Below, piece by piece: positions 1 to 12,743 of a stretch of 64,000 nucleotides of DNA. Origin of the DNA: Rhinopithecus roxellana (taxonomy: Eukaryota; Chordata; Mammalia; Primates; Cercopithecidae); the NCBI RefSeq assembly GCF_007565055.1, contig NC_044553.1, positions 130,204,241-130,268,240 on the forward strand. The letters are read 5' to 3'. Within the stretch, counting starts at the first letter, position 1. Each line of letters starts with the position of its first letter. Both the position numbers and the translations under genes were made by a program. Under the pieces are notes generated by a model. The model saw only the letters and a program-made list of their open reading frames with translations, did not search any database and had not been told where the DNA came from.

Positions 1-34
1 CACTCCAGCCTGGACAACAGAGTGAGACTCAGTC
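1..34 (+). repeat. Alu 3' end, cut by window edge
   Basis: The terminal 'cactccagcctgg...gagactcagtc' of an Alu right arm is visible. The rest lies outside the window. Unusually it is followed by a T-tract (35-57) and not by an A-tail. Confidence 0.9.
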
Positions 35-57
35 TTTTTTTTTTTTTTTTTTTTTTT
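35..57. repeat. Poly-T tract abutting Alu 3' end
   Basis: A run of T follows directly where a plus-strand Alu should have poly-A, with a short 'aaaaa' just after it. It may mark a junction with the lost tail of an opposite-strand element. Confidence 0.8.
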
Positions 58-330
58 AAAAAGCATGTTGCTAGTATATACTGAGTCATCACTCAGTCTG
101 CACCCATCTCTAAGATCACGGCATGGAGGGTTGGGGGTACATCCTGTGCTGCTTGTTCTTTTGAAGTTTTTGTTCCTACTGAGCTTCCTTGACTAACACA
201 CAATGGATGTGTATCACTCGCTAACATTCACCTGAGAAAACCCTGATGTGTAAAAATTTATATCCAGGTTTCTGTAAGCAGGGACTGGCCTAAATCACCT
301 CATTAGAAGTATTTTTTGTACTCTGCTTAC

Positions 331-428
331 CTGCTGGTGTGGAAGCTTTAGGAATGCCAACTGGCATAATAATTCCCCGATGTGAGTGTCCACAGAACGC
401 TCGGTTCCAAACAATTCCTGATGGGAGT
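331..428 (-). other. Exon-like block, copy 1
   Basis: On the minus strand a 98-bp block is preceded by a pyrimidine-rich tract ending 'ctctacag' and followed by 'gtaagc', so it has acceptor and donor dinucleotides. It aligns by eye with blocks at 35091-35202, 44669-44780 and 63718-63802. Relative to the 112-bp copies it lacks about 20 bp near its donor end and gains a few bases elsewhere. In one frame it is open throughout, but that is not the frame open in the other copies. It could be a decayed exon or simply a conserved piece of a duplicated segment. I do not recognise a protein. Confidence 0.3.
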
Positions 429-1350
429 CTGTAGAGTTAAAAAGAAACTAAATATTAGTACAGGTTTTCTGAAAGGTTTAAAGGTACAGTTGTCTTTTGA
501 TTACTTGTAGAAGAAATCCCTGTACCAAGAAAACATTATCCTGAATGCAGAAATATGATTTATGTTCCCTGTCACTGAAATTTCTTATTCTTGGCTTCTA
601 GTATCTGAAAGTCGTATCTCCCAAAAAGGCTTCAGTGACAGACTGCATATACACTGCTAAATGACGCCCACCGATGGGGCTTTCTGGGATATGTGAAGGA
701 AAGGCAACTTTCTTTGAAAAAGGGGTTGCTGACATTCAAACTGGTGACTGTGTAATGGGGACGGAGAAAGAGGATGACAGTCCCTGGAGCTTGATGGTGC
801 CTTCCTGAAGCAGGTGCACCTGGGTTGAGAAAGGTGACTAGATACGAAAAGCTAGTTTGCTATTCTCTCCCTACAAGCTATTTTGTCTCTGGAGGCCAAA
901 TTTTTGGCTTATGTCTTTGTTTTCTTTTTATAAAACAAATTAATAATTTTAAAAAACATTTACTTTTAAGTAACTGCACATTAACAAAAAACACACTGGT
1001 AGTACAGAGAGGTTTATATAACCTTCAGCTAACTACAATGTTATTATCTACTATAACCATAATACAGTTTTAATGAAAACTAAGAATTTAACTGTTTTTC
1101 AAAATTATTAGCTAATCTACGAACTTTCTTCCTATTTTACCATGATTTCTAATAACGATACACGTATCTGTACCAGGACCTAATCCAGAATGCCACCTTA
1201 AAATTACTGTCAGTTATATTACTTATTACTTTGTGTGTAACAAATTACTATATACCTAAGTGGCTCAAAAACCACACACATACTACTCACAGTTTCTCTG
1301 GGTCTTCAGTCCAGATGTAGATGATGGCCCAGGCTGAGGCTCAGCTGGGA

Positions 1351-1435
1351 AAAGGTCTCCTACCAAGCTTACGTGATTCTTTCTTCTCCGGGGAAAGGTC
1401 TCCTACCAAGCTTACGTGATTCTTTCTTCTTAGGA
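1351..1435. repeat. 43-bp tandem duplication
   Basis: A unit beginning 'aaaggtctcctaccaagctt' occurs at 1351 and again at 1394. The first 37 bases are identical between the copies. The paralogous blocks at 36.4 kb and 46.3 kb have a single copy, so this duplication is private to copy 1. Confidence 0.9.
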
Positions 1436-1539
1436 TTTGCTTCCTTGCCCCAGTCAAGATAATTCATTAGTGAGTTACTAGAATCACTTAAACAATTAAT
1501 ATTAATTTATAATAAATTCTTAAAAACAACAACAACAAA

Positions 1540-4500
1540 GTAGAGAAGGCATCGCATTTCATGTATACTATGAGTTAGTTTACCCTGATACCACAACTAG
1601 ACAGATTTAAAAAAATGAAAATTAAGAATAACACACCTTATGAATATAGACCCCAAAATCACCAAGGAAATCCTAGCAAAATAAATCAACAACATGTAAA
1701 AACTATTATAAAATATGTCAAGGGTATTTACCTCAGGAAAGCAACATTTGGTACAACATTCAAGGACAATTAATGCCATGCACTATATTAATATAATAAA
1801 AAACAAAACCACATAATCTTCTCAAAAGATGCAGAAAGACCTGAGATTTCCTGAACTCACTATGATAAAAACACGCAGCAAATAAGGCAGATAACGAAAG
1901 TCAAACTCTGTTTGCAAATGACATAATCTTATGTATAAAAAAATCCAAAAGACTCTAATAAAATATATTTAAAACTTAAAGATGAGTAACAAACTTGCAG
2001 TATATAGAGTCAACATATAAAATCATTTGAATTTCTATACACTAGCGATTAACAATCTAAAAACAAAACTCAGAAAACCGTTCCACTTGAGATGGCGTCC
2101 AAAATAGGCATGTTTATCAAATTAAGTGTAAGATATGTACACAAAAACTACTGAAAACATACTGAACAAAATTAAATCAACAGAAAATATTTTAATGTTC
2201 ATTGCTCAGAAGGGTTAGTACTGTTAGGATGGCAATATTTTTCAAATAGATCTATAGATTTAATGCAACCTCTACCAAAATCCGAGGTGATATTTCCTTC
2301 CTCAAAATTAACAAGGTTATTCTAAAGTTCATATGCAATGTAACAGATCCAGAGCAGCCTAAATGATCTTGAGTAAGAGGAAAAAGGTTGGCATTGTAGA
2401 CATCTACTTGCTGATTTCAAAACTTACTATTAATACAGGCCAGCACAATGGCCCACACCTATAATCTGAGCACTTTTGGAGGCTGAGGTGGGCAGAGCAC
2501 TTAAGGTCAGGAGTTTGAGATCAGCCTGGCTAACATGGTGAAACCCTGTCTGTACTCAAAATCCAAAAATTGGTCATGGTGGCTCATACTCATCTCCTTG
2601 GGAGGCTGAAGCACAAGAAATGCACAAGAATTGCTTGAACACAGGAGGTGGAGGTTGCAGTGAGCCAAGATTGCACCACTGCCCTCTAGTCTGGGAGACA
2701 GAGCAAGAGTCTGTCTCAAAAAAAAAAAGAAAGAAAAATTTACTATTAATACAAAAGAATATGAATCAAGATTTATGGTACTAGTATAAGGATTTACATA
2801 CTGATCAACAGAATAGAATATAATGCTCAAAAATAAATCCTTACGTTAATGATGAAATAATAAATGGACAAATAAATTAGGTATAGAGTTTTTTTTAATC
2901 AAATGTTTCTGGAAAATGTAGATATCCATAGGCAAGTCGGACTCCTGCCTCACACCACATACAGAATTGACTCAAAATAATCATACATCTAAATATAATA
3001 GCTAAATAGGCCCAAAACCATACACAAAACACAGAAATACATCTTTGCAATCTTAGATTAAACAATGTTCTCTAAGATATGACACTGAAAACAGGAAAAG
3101 AAGAAATAATAGATGTACTGAACTTCATTACAATTAAAACATTTTGGGATTCAAAGAACACCATCAAAATTAGAAACCCAAGGAATGAGAGAAAATACAT
3201 GTAAATTTTACAGGTAATAATGGTTTATTATTCAGAACATACGACAGTCTCTTACAAGCTGAAAATAAAAAGGCAAATATCCCAATCAAAAATGGAAAAT
3301 TATTCGCTTAGCCATTTCTCCAAAAAATCTACAGTCATATCCAAAAATCATATGAAAAAACACTCAATGCCTTTTGCCATTCTGAGGTGGGAGAATGGTA
3401 TCACTTGTTTTCTGTTAGCAATCCTACTGAGCAAAACAAGATCTGTTCCACACAGGATAAAGTAAAGAAACCAACAGGAACCAGCAGATAGACAAAAGTG
3501 ATCCTGGCCATCCTCATTAGCATAAGACACTCCATCAGCACCACGACTGTTTACAAATTTCACAGCAACAACCTGAAAGTTACCAGCCATTTCAATGGCA
3601 ATGACCCATAAGTTACTGCTCATTTCCTAGAAAGTTCTAAATAACCTACCTCTCAATTTGTATTGACCCAACCCTCAATTTTCATGTAACTGAAAGCAGA
3701 TTTATGTTACTGTAAATACAGTTGTCAAGAGCCCATAGATTGCCAACTTTGGATAGACTACTTCAGAGTTAGCCCTGCTCTGCAAGGAGACGTACTATAA
3801 AATAAAAGATTGCTAACACCACTGGTTCACCCTTAAATTCTTTACTTGGCAAAGTCAATAACCCTCCAAGCGAAGCCCCAATTTTGCGTCTCACCTATCC
3901 TGTAAAGATTAGGTTAAGTCAAATCCAAACAGCCACGGGATTATACTTCAAATTCTAAAAAAACGTATTGCTAAGTGAAAAAATTTAAGTTGGAAAAGGC
4001 AAAATACTGTGTAATTTCATTTATATGACTTTACAGAAAAGGCAAAAGTATAGGCAATAATAAAGAGTTTGGTGGTAACAAGGGGCTTAGAAGAGAAAAA
4101 GGTGGAATCAGTTAACTACTAATCATGTTTTCCAAATCCTGAAGAACTTTGTAACACAGAGTGTACCTAAGTGATGCAAATTAAAAACCTTATTTAGGAG
4201 GTAGAAGCTTTTCAGGGAGGAATGCCCACAATATAACTATGTAATGAATGTACGGAATCACCTCACTAAAGAAAATGGAGGAAAGCAGCCGACCTAAGTA
4301 ATTTAGGAAATAAGTGGTCATTGAGGCCAAAAGCCAAAGGATTTACACCTTAGCAGTATACTTTAATTGGTAAAGTTGTTTCCCATGGGGGTGTAATTCT
4401 AAAACCACTGTATATATATGCTCAGGTGGTATGATTAAGTGAACAGCACCAACTTGCTCATAGGAAGAGTGGCTGACTACATACAAATGAGAATGATCCA

Positions 4501-5500
4501 TTCATATGGTGCTGGATTAGATCACACGGTATTGGAAACCTTCGTAGAAAATACACAATTAGCCTGGAGCACATTAAATACAGTTAGCCTAAAGCACCTA
4601 GTAGTGACTGAACAAAGAAAATGCTAACCAACAACAAAACCAACCAACCAACCACACAACGTCTAACCATAATCATGGGGGTATTTCAAAATGACACCAG
4701 AGACAACTAAAAAAACCTTCCAATCGCCAACACTGGAACAATTTGAGCAATAAAATAAATAAATTAGCATATATAAAGTGTAAAATAAATATCAATGTTT
4801 TGACATAAATAATTTATGTATAAATAAATATGAAATTAAAACATAATAGAAACCTGTTTATGGTGAAGGTTCAAATTTGTACACACTCTGCCAATAAGGA
4901 AGTAGACCATGAATCCTCCACTTAAGTTCATATTCTGTATAGTGACTTTGTTCTGAAACATACTACATGGAAAAGAAAAAAAAGGCTAATTTTGCGGTGT
5001 GAAAATTTGATAGAAATGACTTAATCTACGTGATCACATTAACATCAACAGTGATAAGGCCTCCTGATAGTCTACATCCTTGGTATGATGTGAGGAGAAT
5101 GGCATCTCTCCTCTGTGATCTTCCTGTCCTAAAGCCACAAAAATCCAGTCTCACCCTAAAAGAAGTATCAGAGAAATCCTAAATTAGGAATGTCAATGTC
5201 ATCAAACACAAAAAAATTCTGAGAAACGGTCGCAGACAGAGAAGTTGAAGGACATGTGAAATCTGTGATGAGGTATCCTGGATGAGATCCTAGAACACAG
5301 ACTGGACATTAAGTGAACACTAAGAAAATCTGAATAAAGAATAAAAAGTAGTTAATGATAGTGTATTATGATATTTGTCTTACATTAATGTAAAGTTAAT
5401 GAAAACAGAAACTTTGTGAGATATATGGAAAGTCTATTTACCACATTTACAACTGTTCTGTAAACCTAAAACAATTCTTGTATTTATGAGGTATCTTGTT
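1540..5500 (+). mobile_element. Old L1 (L1M-type), ORF2 part and 3' UTR
   Basis: From about 1560 the sequence follows decayed L1 ORF2. Examples are 'taccctgatacc', 'ctcaaaagatgcagaaa' and, near 3270-3370, the C-terminal stretch with 'ttctccaaaaaatct'. From about 3960 the long L1M-type 3' UTR follows ('cccatgggggtgtaattct', 'caacactggaacaatttgag', 'ctgttctgtaaacct'). All frames are broken. A younger Alu interrupts it at 2438. The same 5' junction is found at about 36526 and 46476, so this L1 predates the duplication array. Confidence 0.85.
2438..2739 (+). repeat. Alu (older AluS/J-like)
   Basis: A full-length, diverged Alu with an A-rich tail. Its target-site duplication 'ttactattaataca' is at 2424-2437 and 2740-2753. 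It is inserted in L1. Confidence 0.95.
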
Positions 5501-6314
5501 CTTTAAAGTTACCGCTGACATTATAAAACAGAACAGTATTTTTGTTGGCCCTTAGTGCATCTCCTTAGCTTCATCATCTTCCTTAATCACTGAAGGAAGC
5601 TATTACTGTGAATTATTTCTTATCCTCTAATTTGTGTATATTATTTACCTTTATGTTTATATTTCTATTATCTGTAATGTTTAGTTTTTCTTATCTTTGA
5701 ACTCAGAAGAACGTGTTTCATGGATTCATGTCCCTGGCTTAATCATGAGAAATTATGAGACAAATCCATATTGTGGGACATCCTACAAAATAACACTTTA
5801 TAAAGGATCAAGATCAAGAAAAGTAAGACTATGAAACTTGCAGAATGGAGAAGACCTGATGTGTCAGATAAGAGCCTAAGACAGTGCCCAATGACTCCCC
5901 ATGTAAAAAATATCTGTGCTTGGTTGAATAGACTCCTGCGTCTCACTTGATCAACACACAAGAACTCAACTTTTTTCCAATTCAGAGCTCTCCAAGGCAG
6001 TGACTGCCTTGGTGGGAATGTAGTGGACACAGGTCTGACAAATGCCACAAGGGTGACTGACAGTGTAAACAAATATTCTGTGAGAAGGTTGCCCGGGTCA
6101 AGGATCGTGCACTTAGGCATTGGGTCATCTGCCAGAACAAGTAACAACCCCATGGAAGGCACACTGTAAATATCCAGGACCCGAGTCCTGTTAGGCATGG
6201 CTATAATTTATAGCCATTGTCCCAAGAAAGACCTCAAGAGAATATTAGACATAACAAAAATACAGCAGATACAGACAGGTAACCTTATCAATTACAGCTC
6301 AAAGATCCCATGGA
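5501..6314. repeat. Array blocks downstream of L1M 3' end (copy 1)
   Basis: 5520-5900 matches the segment that follows the other L1M 3' ends (about 11.09, 16.66, 26.45 and 51.07 kb). At about 5910 it breaks off and joins a different block (5930-6300), which is also found at 41436-41674 and 62380-62717. This looks like a deletion or recombination junction inside the array. A 151-codon minus-strand open frame (6198-5743) crosses this junction. It is not kept in the paralogues and is probably not a gene. Confidence 0.65.
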
Positions 6315-6597
6315 GGCCAGGTGCAGTGGCTCAGGCCTGTAATCTCAGCACTTCGGGAGGGAGGCTGGTGGATCATGAGGTCAGGCGTTCAAGACCAGCC
6401 AGGCCAAATGGTGAAACCCAATCTCTATACTAAAAATACAAAAAATTAGCCTGGCGTGGTGGCAGGCACTTGTAGTCCCAGCTACTCGGGAGGCTGAGGC
6501 AGGAGAATGGCAAGAACCTGGAAGGTGGAGCTTGCAGTGAGCCGAGATTGCACCACGGTACTCCATCCAGCCTGGGCGACAGAGCGAGACTCCATCT

Positions 6598-6630
<33 letters not shown>
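6315..6630 (+). repeat. AluS/Y-like with long poly-A
   Basis: Full-length Alu starting 'ggccaggtgcagtgg' and ending in about 30 A. A second Alu follows directly in its tail. Confidence 0.95.
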
Positions 6631-6633
<3 letters not shown>

Positions 6634-6928
6634 CGGGCGCGGTGGCTCAAGCCTGTAATCCCAGCCCTTTGGGAGGCCAAGACAGGAGGATCACGAGGTC
6701 AGGAGATCAAGACCATCCTGGCTAACACGGTTAAACCCCGTCTCTACTAAAAAAATACAAAAAAAACTAGCCGGGTGAGGTGGCGGGCACCTGTAGTCCC
6801 AGCTACTCGCGAGGCTGAGGCAGGAGAATGGTGAAAACTCGGGAGGCGGAGCTTGCAGTGAGCTGAGATCCGGCCACTGCACTCCAGCCTGGGCAACAGA
6901 GCGAGACTCCGTCTCAGAAAAAAAAAAA
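6631..6928 (+). repeat. AluY, Old World monkey type
   Basis: Starts 'ggccgggcgcggtggctcaa' straight after the A-tail of the previous Alu, in the same orientation. It carries monkey-type variants ('gatccggccactgc', 'gggtgaggtggcgggc'). It probably inserted into the A-tail of its neighbour. Confidence 0.95.
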
Positions 6929-7689
6929 GAAAGATAAACAAATAATTTTTAAAAAATCCCAAGGGGAAGGAAGACAGAAATAGTACTGTTACATAAGAGT
7001 TTGCATCAGTAAAGGTACTTTGTGAGTTCTTTGTTTTCACTTTGATAATCTTTGCATTTAATTGGTACACTGCCTATTCACATGAATGTTGTAACTATTT
7101 AGATTTAAATAGTTAAAACTATTTAGATTAAATATTTAGATTTAAACCTCCTAATTTGATTTCTATTTGTCCTATTTGTTCTATATTTTCTCTCCCTTTT
7201 TGCCTTATTATTCCACTATCGCCCTGTATTAGCTTTGTAGTTATATGATTTATTTTGCTTTTTTGCTGTTCTTCTAGTGGTTACCCTATAGATGACACAG
7301 CAGTCTAATATTACTTATAATCTTCTGGTAATTGTTAAGAACCTTAGAATTCCTGCACCAAATGTATATATTGTCACGTTTTAACATTATTTTTAAAAAA
7401 AAGTTTGCATCAGACTGCAGCTCTCTGAAGACAGAAGAATCTGTATTTCGAGACTTTCCCTTAATCTTAGAAATATAAGCAGAGATTATTCTAAGTTGCT
7501 TTCCAAATCCAATTCTTCATCCATTTCAACTACTTATCTTTTTCTTCCTCCCCTTTCATCCTTCCTATCTCATGATCTCATGAACGATGGTCACGTGAAT
7601 CTCACTGTAAGCAGGGACTGCAGATGCATGTGAACTGCAATTTTCATGAAATGCTTTGCTCTGACCACTTGTCACTCTTGTCAATTCCA
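6929..7689. repeat. Array block B (copy 1)
   Basis: Low-copy sequence that matches 42.05-43.2 kb and 32.38-32.65 kb by eye (shared 'ctctgaagacagaa', 'gcagatgcatg', 'ctctgaccacttgt'). Around 7095-7150 a short AT-rich motif related to 'atttagattaaat' is repeated. No coding signal seen. Confidence 0.6.
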
Positions 7690-8177
7690 CATCTATGAAA
7701 AAGTCACATAACAAACAAAGACATATAAGCCAATAGAATAGAGTACTCCCAAAATCAACCTTCAGGGCAAACTTATTTTCAAGGTTGAAAAACTAATTAA
7801 AGATGGAAATATATTTTCTCAACAAATGTTACTGGGAGAAGGTGATACCACATGCAAGTTAAACTCTTTCCTGCACCACATATGTATCTAACTCAAAATA
7901 GAGCTTGTGTCTAAATGTAGGAGCTAAAACTAAACATCCCATAGACGAGAACACAGAAATACATTTTCATGGCCTTAGGTGAAACAATGGGATTCTAACA
8001 TGTGACACGAAAATACAAGTGAGAGAAAAAAAAAAAATAGATGCATTGAACTCCATGTGGATTAACATGTTTCGTGATGCAAAATACACTGCCAAGACAG
8101 TCCAAACAATGGAAGAACATATTTCCAAGTCATATACTTGTTAGGAAACTACTGTCCAGAATACATGAAACATTCTT

Positions 8178-8787
8178 TTTTTTTTTTGAGACCGAGTCTC
8201 GCTCCGTCACCAGGCTGGAGTGCAGTGGCACGAGCTTAGCTCACTGCAACCTCCGCTTCCTGGGTTCAAGCAACTCTTCTGCCTCAGCCTCCTGAGTACC
8301 TGGGATTACACGTGCGTGCCACCATGACCAGCTAATTTTTGTGGGTTTTTTTTTTTTTTTTTTTTTTTTTTTGAGACGGAGTCTCGCTCTGTGGCCCAGG
8401 CTGGAGTGCAGTGGCCGGATCTCAGCTCACTGCAAGCTCCGCCTCCCGGGTTCACGCCATTCTCCTGCCTCAGCCTCCCGAGTAGCTGGGACTACAGGCG
8501 CCGCCACCTCGCCCGGCTAGTTTTTTGTATTTTTAGTAGAGACGGGGTTTAACCATGTTAGCCAGGATGGTCTTGATCTCCTGACCTCGTGATCCGCCCG
8601 TCTCGGCCTCCCAAAGTGCTGGGATTACAGGCTTGAGCCACCGTGCCCGCCCAATTTTTGTGTTTTTTAAGTAGAGACAGGGTTTCACCATGTTGGTCAG
8701 GCTGGTCTCAATCTCGTGACCTCATGATCCGCCTGCCTTGGCCTCCCAAAGTGCTGGGATTGCAGGCATGAGCTGCCACGCCTAACC
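8178..8787 (-). repeat. Alu interrupted by a second Alu
   Basis: Outer minus-strand Alu. The target duplication 'acatgaaacattctt' lies at 8163-8177 and 8788-8802. Its body is split by the younger Alu at 8344-8652. Confidence 0.95.
8344..8652 (-). repeat. Nested AluY, Old World monkey type
   Basis: Inserted in the outer Alu, with target duplication 'aatttttgtg' at 8334-8343 and 8653-8662. It has the monkey-type set 'ggccggatctcagc', 'cccgtctcggcc' and 'aggcttgagcc'. Confidence 0.97.
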
Positions 8788-9162
8788 ACATGAAACATTC
8801 TTAAATGCAACATTAAAAAGACACATAGCCTAATCAAAAGTAGGTAAATTGTATGAATAGACATTTTTGCAAAAAGCTGTAGCAATGTCCAATAAACTCA
8901 TGAAAAGATGCTTAACATCTTTATTCCTCAGGGAAATACAAAACTATCGTGGGACACACTTCACAAATCTTATAAGGCATATTCATAACTTTTGGAAGAA
9001 ATATTTAAAAGTCTATGTAATATCCAATTTCACTGTATGACACTGTGAAAAAGTAAAATTACAAAGAACATAAAAACATGAGCTATTACTAAGGTCCTAG
9101 AAGACAGAAAGCTTGATTAGGAGAAATACAGAAAATTATTTGTACATTAAAATTATTATCTG

Positions 9163-9452
9163 GGCCAGGCATGGTGGCTCACCCCTGTAACCTCAGCACT
9201 TTGGGAGGTGAGGTGGGTGGATCGCTTTAGCTCAAGAGTTTGAGACCAGCTTTGGCAACATGGTAAAACTCCATCTCTATCAAAAATACGAAAATCACCC
9301 TGGCATGGTCACATGTGCCTGTGGTCCCAGCTCCTCGGGAGGCTGAAATGGGAGGATCAGTTCAGCTCAGGAGGCAGAGGTTGCAGACAGCCAAGGCCAT
9401 GCCATTGTAATCCAGCCTGAGTGACAGAGTAAGACCACATCTCAAAAAAAAA
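9163..9452 (+). repeat. Alu (older)
   Basis: Diverged full-length Alu in the L1M 3' UTR, ending in a short A-tail and a small (CA)-rich stretch. Confidence 0.92.
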
Positions 9453-11085
9453 TACACACATACACACACACTCTATGATGCTATGATGGTATTAATGATA
9501 CTTTTTTTTAAATTCTACAGAATTTCACATCACAAAGAGTAAACCCAAATAACGTATATAAATTGCTTTAAGAAAACATTATTAAGTTTGGGGATCCCAG
9601 AAAGAAATTCAAACAAAATAACTATGTAACCGAAGTATAGAATAGCCTGAGTGAAAAGTATAAGAAAAAAAAGTTTACTGACCTAAGTAAGTTAAATAAG
9701 ATTCTATGTCCAAAAACCAAAATATTTAAACATAAACTCTGCACTTTAGTTGATAAAGTTATTGCCCCTGGGAGTATGGACTACCAATTCTGAAACTACA
9801 ATACATGTATTTTGGGACTCAGTGGTTACATAAACATGACTAACTTTCTCAGAGCGAGAGGTCACATAAATGTAGTGGAATAGGGCACACTGATTCTCAT
9901 GGTACTGGATTGTATCATGTGGTACTGAGATATAGGTAGAAATTCATGTCTAACTTCACACAGACATATATGGAGAACTGCAGAACTATCTATACATACG
10001 TATTTGTAAAATTGGTATAAACAAAAATCCCTTTACCCTCGTTAGCTGAGATAACCTAGAATCAACAGATCCCCAATACATGAGTAAAATCACTGCCCAG
10101 ACCTTTGTTTCTAATACAATTACCAAAAAGTAACTGAGATTCCTTGACAAATGTGTTTAATACTATGCTTGAGAAGAAAATCAACAGTTAACCTGGAGCA
10201 ACTTGTAGTGCCACCAAGAAAGAAAAAGTGAGACAATACAACCAAATATACGAACAAAATCAAAGTGCAATAATGCTGGAATACCAAAACAGTAACGGAA
10301 TATATGGAGACCTTCCAATGGCCAACACCAGGACAATTTTGAATAATACAATAGTTAGTATAATAAAATGTAAAACTACTATTATGACTTCATATGACCA
10401 TTCAGATGATATAAATAAATGATTGAACAAATATATAATTAAGGAGAACACATAAATTATCCTTGGTGAAGAAATACAAATGATTTTGAAGATCTGCTTA
10501 TGAGGAAGTGGAGCATGTTTTTCTACTTCTTTAGTATGTGCTGTGCATAGCAACTTCTTTTTAAAAAGTGCAACATTGGAAGAAATACATGTTTTATCCA
10601 GATGATCAAGTTAGCGTCAAAAGCAATAAAGCCTGCTGTCAGGATACACACTTGGTATGATGTATTAGAATGGCACTTTTCCTCTGTGGTCTTCCTCTCC
10701 AAAACCCACCAGAGTCCAGTCTAACTATGAGAACACCACCAGAAAAATTTCCCATGAGGGATGTTAATGTCATCAAAAACAAGGAAAGTCTCAGAAACTG
10801 GCACAGGTAAAACCAGCCTAATTAGACATGATATGTAAACGTTATATAGATCCTAGAAGGAATCCTGGAATAATACATGGACATGAAGTGAAAACTAAGG
10901 ATATACAAATAATGTGTGTTAATGAATGATATTGTATAATGTTCCTTTGTTAACTATGACAAATATTCCACATTAATATAAGAGGTTGTGTTGGATATCG
11001 ATAAACACTCTGTATTGATTTACAACTGTTCTGTAAATCCAAAAGTATTCTAAAATAGAACAGTTTCTCTTTTTTCCCCAACTCC

Positions 11086-12060
11086 TGCGCTTAATAAAAG
11101 AGAATACTATCAATACTGTTAATGTCCCTGAATGCATTCCTCAAATTCTGTTCTCTTCTTTAAACTGGTGAAGGTTACTATTTTGTCTCTTTGTCATTTA
11201 TTTTTCTTTATTATTTTTCTATGTAAGTTGGCTTTGCTAAGTAATATACTGCTCAGTTTTTTCATTTTTCCAACTTAGATCTAAGTGTAGTGTCTAAATT
11301 AATCCGTAACTCTAGTCAAATTATGAGAAACTACTTGGACAAATCCGTATCGTGGTACATTGTACAAAATACCTGACTGGTTCTTTTTTTTTTTTCCCCA
11401 CAAGGACTAAGGTCAGCAAAGTAAGTGAAAACTGAGAAATTACTTCAGATTGGGCAAGACCTGATGTGGTAGATAGGCCCTAAGATGGTACCCAGTAACT
11501 CCCACCTCTAGGGATATACAATCTTGTATTATACTTTTCTCCTTATAAATGTAAAGAGGAATGGTGACTTGCTTGCAAACAATTCAATAATGCAATTTTG
11601 GTACTTAGAATTATGATTTCTCTCTTGCGTGCAAGCTCTCGCCCTTGATGACCAATATGAAGTAATCTCCCTGTGAGAGAAGCCAACATAGGAAGGAACT
11701 GAATGCAGCCTCTGGTCAACAGCCAGCAAGGAACTGAGGCTCCCGATCAAACAGCCTGCCCTAAAGTTTGCAACTTACATTCATGACTATTCCAAGCCCC
11801 CTTTCAAATAACAGTATATCACTTAAAAGGTAGTGTAAACACCTTATACTAACAGAATAAACATAATTATTGTATCCCATCCTTTGTATCATTGTTATTA
11901 GTATCAATTGAATAAAGCATACTTATGTACAGGTATGTAAATGTGACACATACATACGAATACCTAATCATATGATGTTGCTATTATTGTATTTAACAAT
12001 TTGTTAACTATTAGCAATTAAGCGTATGAAAAATAAAAGTTTTTACTCTCTAAACACTAA
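11086..12060. repeat. Array blocks C1-C2 (copy 1)
   Basis: Low-copy sequence after an L1M 3' end. The same order is seen at 16639-17320 with 20236-20490, at 26446-27430 and at 51066-52700. A conserved stretch ('gcagcctctggtcaacagcc') is at about 11705, with counterparts at about 17240, 27095 and 52310. It may be an old LTR or DNA element present in every unit, which I cannot name. A 73-codon minus open frame here has no conservation that I can see. Confidence 0.65.
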
Positions 12061-12560
12061 AAAACAAATTTAAAAGTATGACTGATATGCTATTTAGGAG
12101 ACAATGAAATAATGTAAAATGCCCAATTAAAACCACAAAAGGCAGAAAACAAGTAGATAACAACAACAGGAACAAAGACAAGGAACACAACTAGAAGATA
12201 TGAGCAAACAGAATAAATATTAATCCAACTATATCAAAATTCATGCTGAATGCCAAGGGTCTAAACTTACAAATTAACCTGTTTGCCCCAAGAAACGAGC
12301 ACTGGCAGCAAGCTGCACTTTTTTTTCTCAACAGGATATTAGTTAAAAGACAAAATTGTCAAGAGTGGATGAAAAAGCAAGGTACAACTGTATGTTTTTC
12401 ATCAGAAATCCACTTTAAATGGTTAAACTAAAGTAATGAATGCAATAAAATATACCCTACAACACTAATTATAAAATAAAAAATTATAAAAATAGCTGCA
12501 GTAACAATATTGTCAGACAAAGTAGATTCTGAATCAAGGAAGATTATTGGGGATAACAAG
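12061..12560 (+). mobile_element. L1 ORF2 5' part, remnant
   Basis: Short decayed match to the start of L1 ORF2 ('ttaatccaactatatcaaaa', 'tgccaagggtctaaac'). The same truncated fragment occurs at 20490, 27430 and 52700, always after block C2, so it is part of the repeated unit. Confidence 0.75.
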
Positions 12561-12743
12561 CAGCTTCCCAGTCCTTGGTGTAATGGTTTAGAGTGGAAAG
12601 GCCATACCCACTGTGTCATCTGAGCTTGTGCAGGAAGATGCAGGGATATTTGTTCAGGTTCTTCCCATCACGGACTGTTGAAAACTGGAATACAAAGTCC
12701 CTTTTTGGGGAACTCTTTGCTCCAGAAATCAAGAAAGGAAGGC

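Larger units (their letters stand above)
58..1539. repeat. Array unit, blocks A1-A3 (copy 1)
   Basis: This is AT-rich, non-Alu sequence that recurs at about 34.4-36.5 kb and 44.6-46.5 kb, and partly at 63.7 kb to the window end. Within it are an exon-like block (331-428, minus), a block around 650-810 also seen at 35740-35890 and 45010-45170, and a block around 1260-1435 also seen at 36290-36450 and 46240-46370. The stretch 900-1250 looks like a very old mid-repetitive element that I cannot name. No coding frame is convincing. Confidence 0.7.
7690..11085 (+). mobile_element. Old L1 (L1M-type), late ORF2 and 3' UTR
   Basis: Decayed L1 starting late in ORF2 ('ctcaacaaatgttactggga') and running through the same long 3' UTR as at 3.96-5.5 kb ('ccttccaatggccaacacc', 'ctgttctgtaaatcc'). 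It is interrupted by the Alus at 8178-8787 and 9163-9452. No frame is intact. Confidence 0.85.

Noticed and set aside
5743..6198. 151-codon open frame on the minus strand in non-Alu sequence
   Set aside because: It spans the junction between two array blocks, is broken by stops in the paralogous blocks at 41.5 and 62.4 kb, and shows no domain that I recognise.
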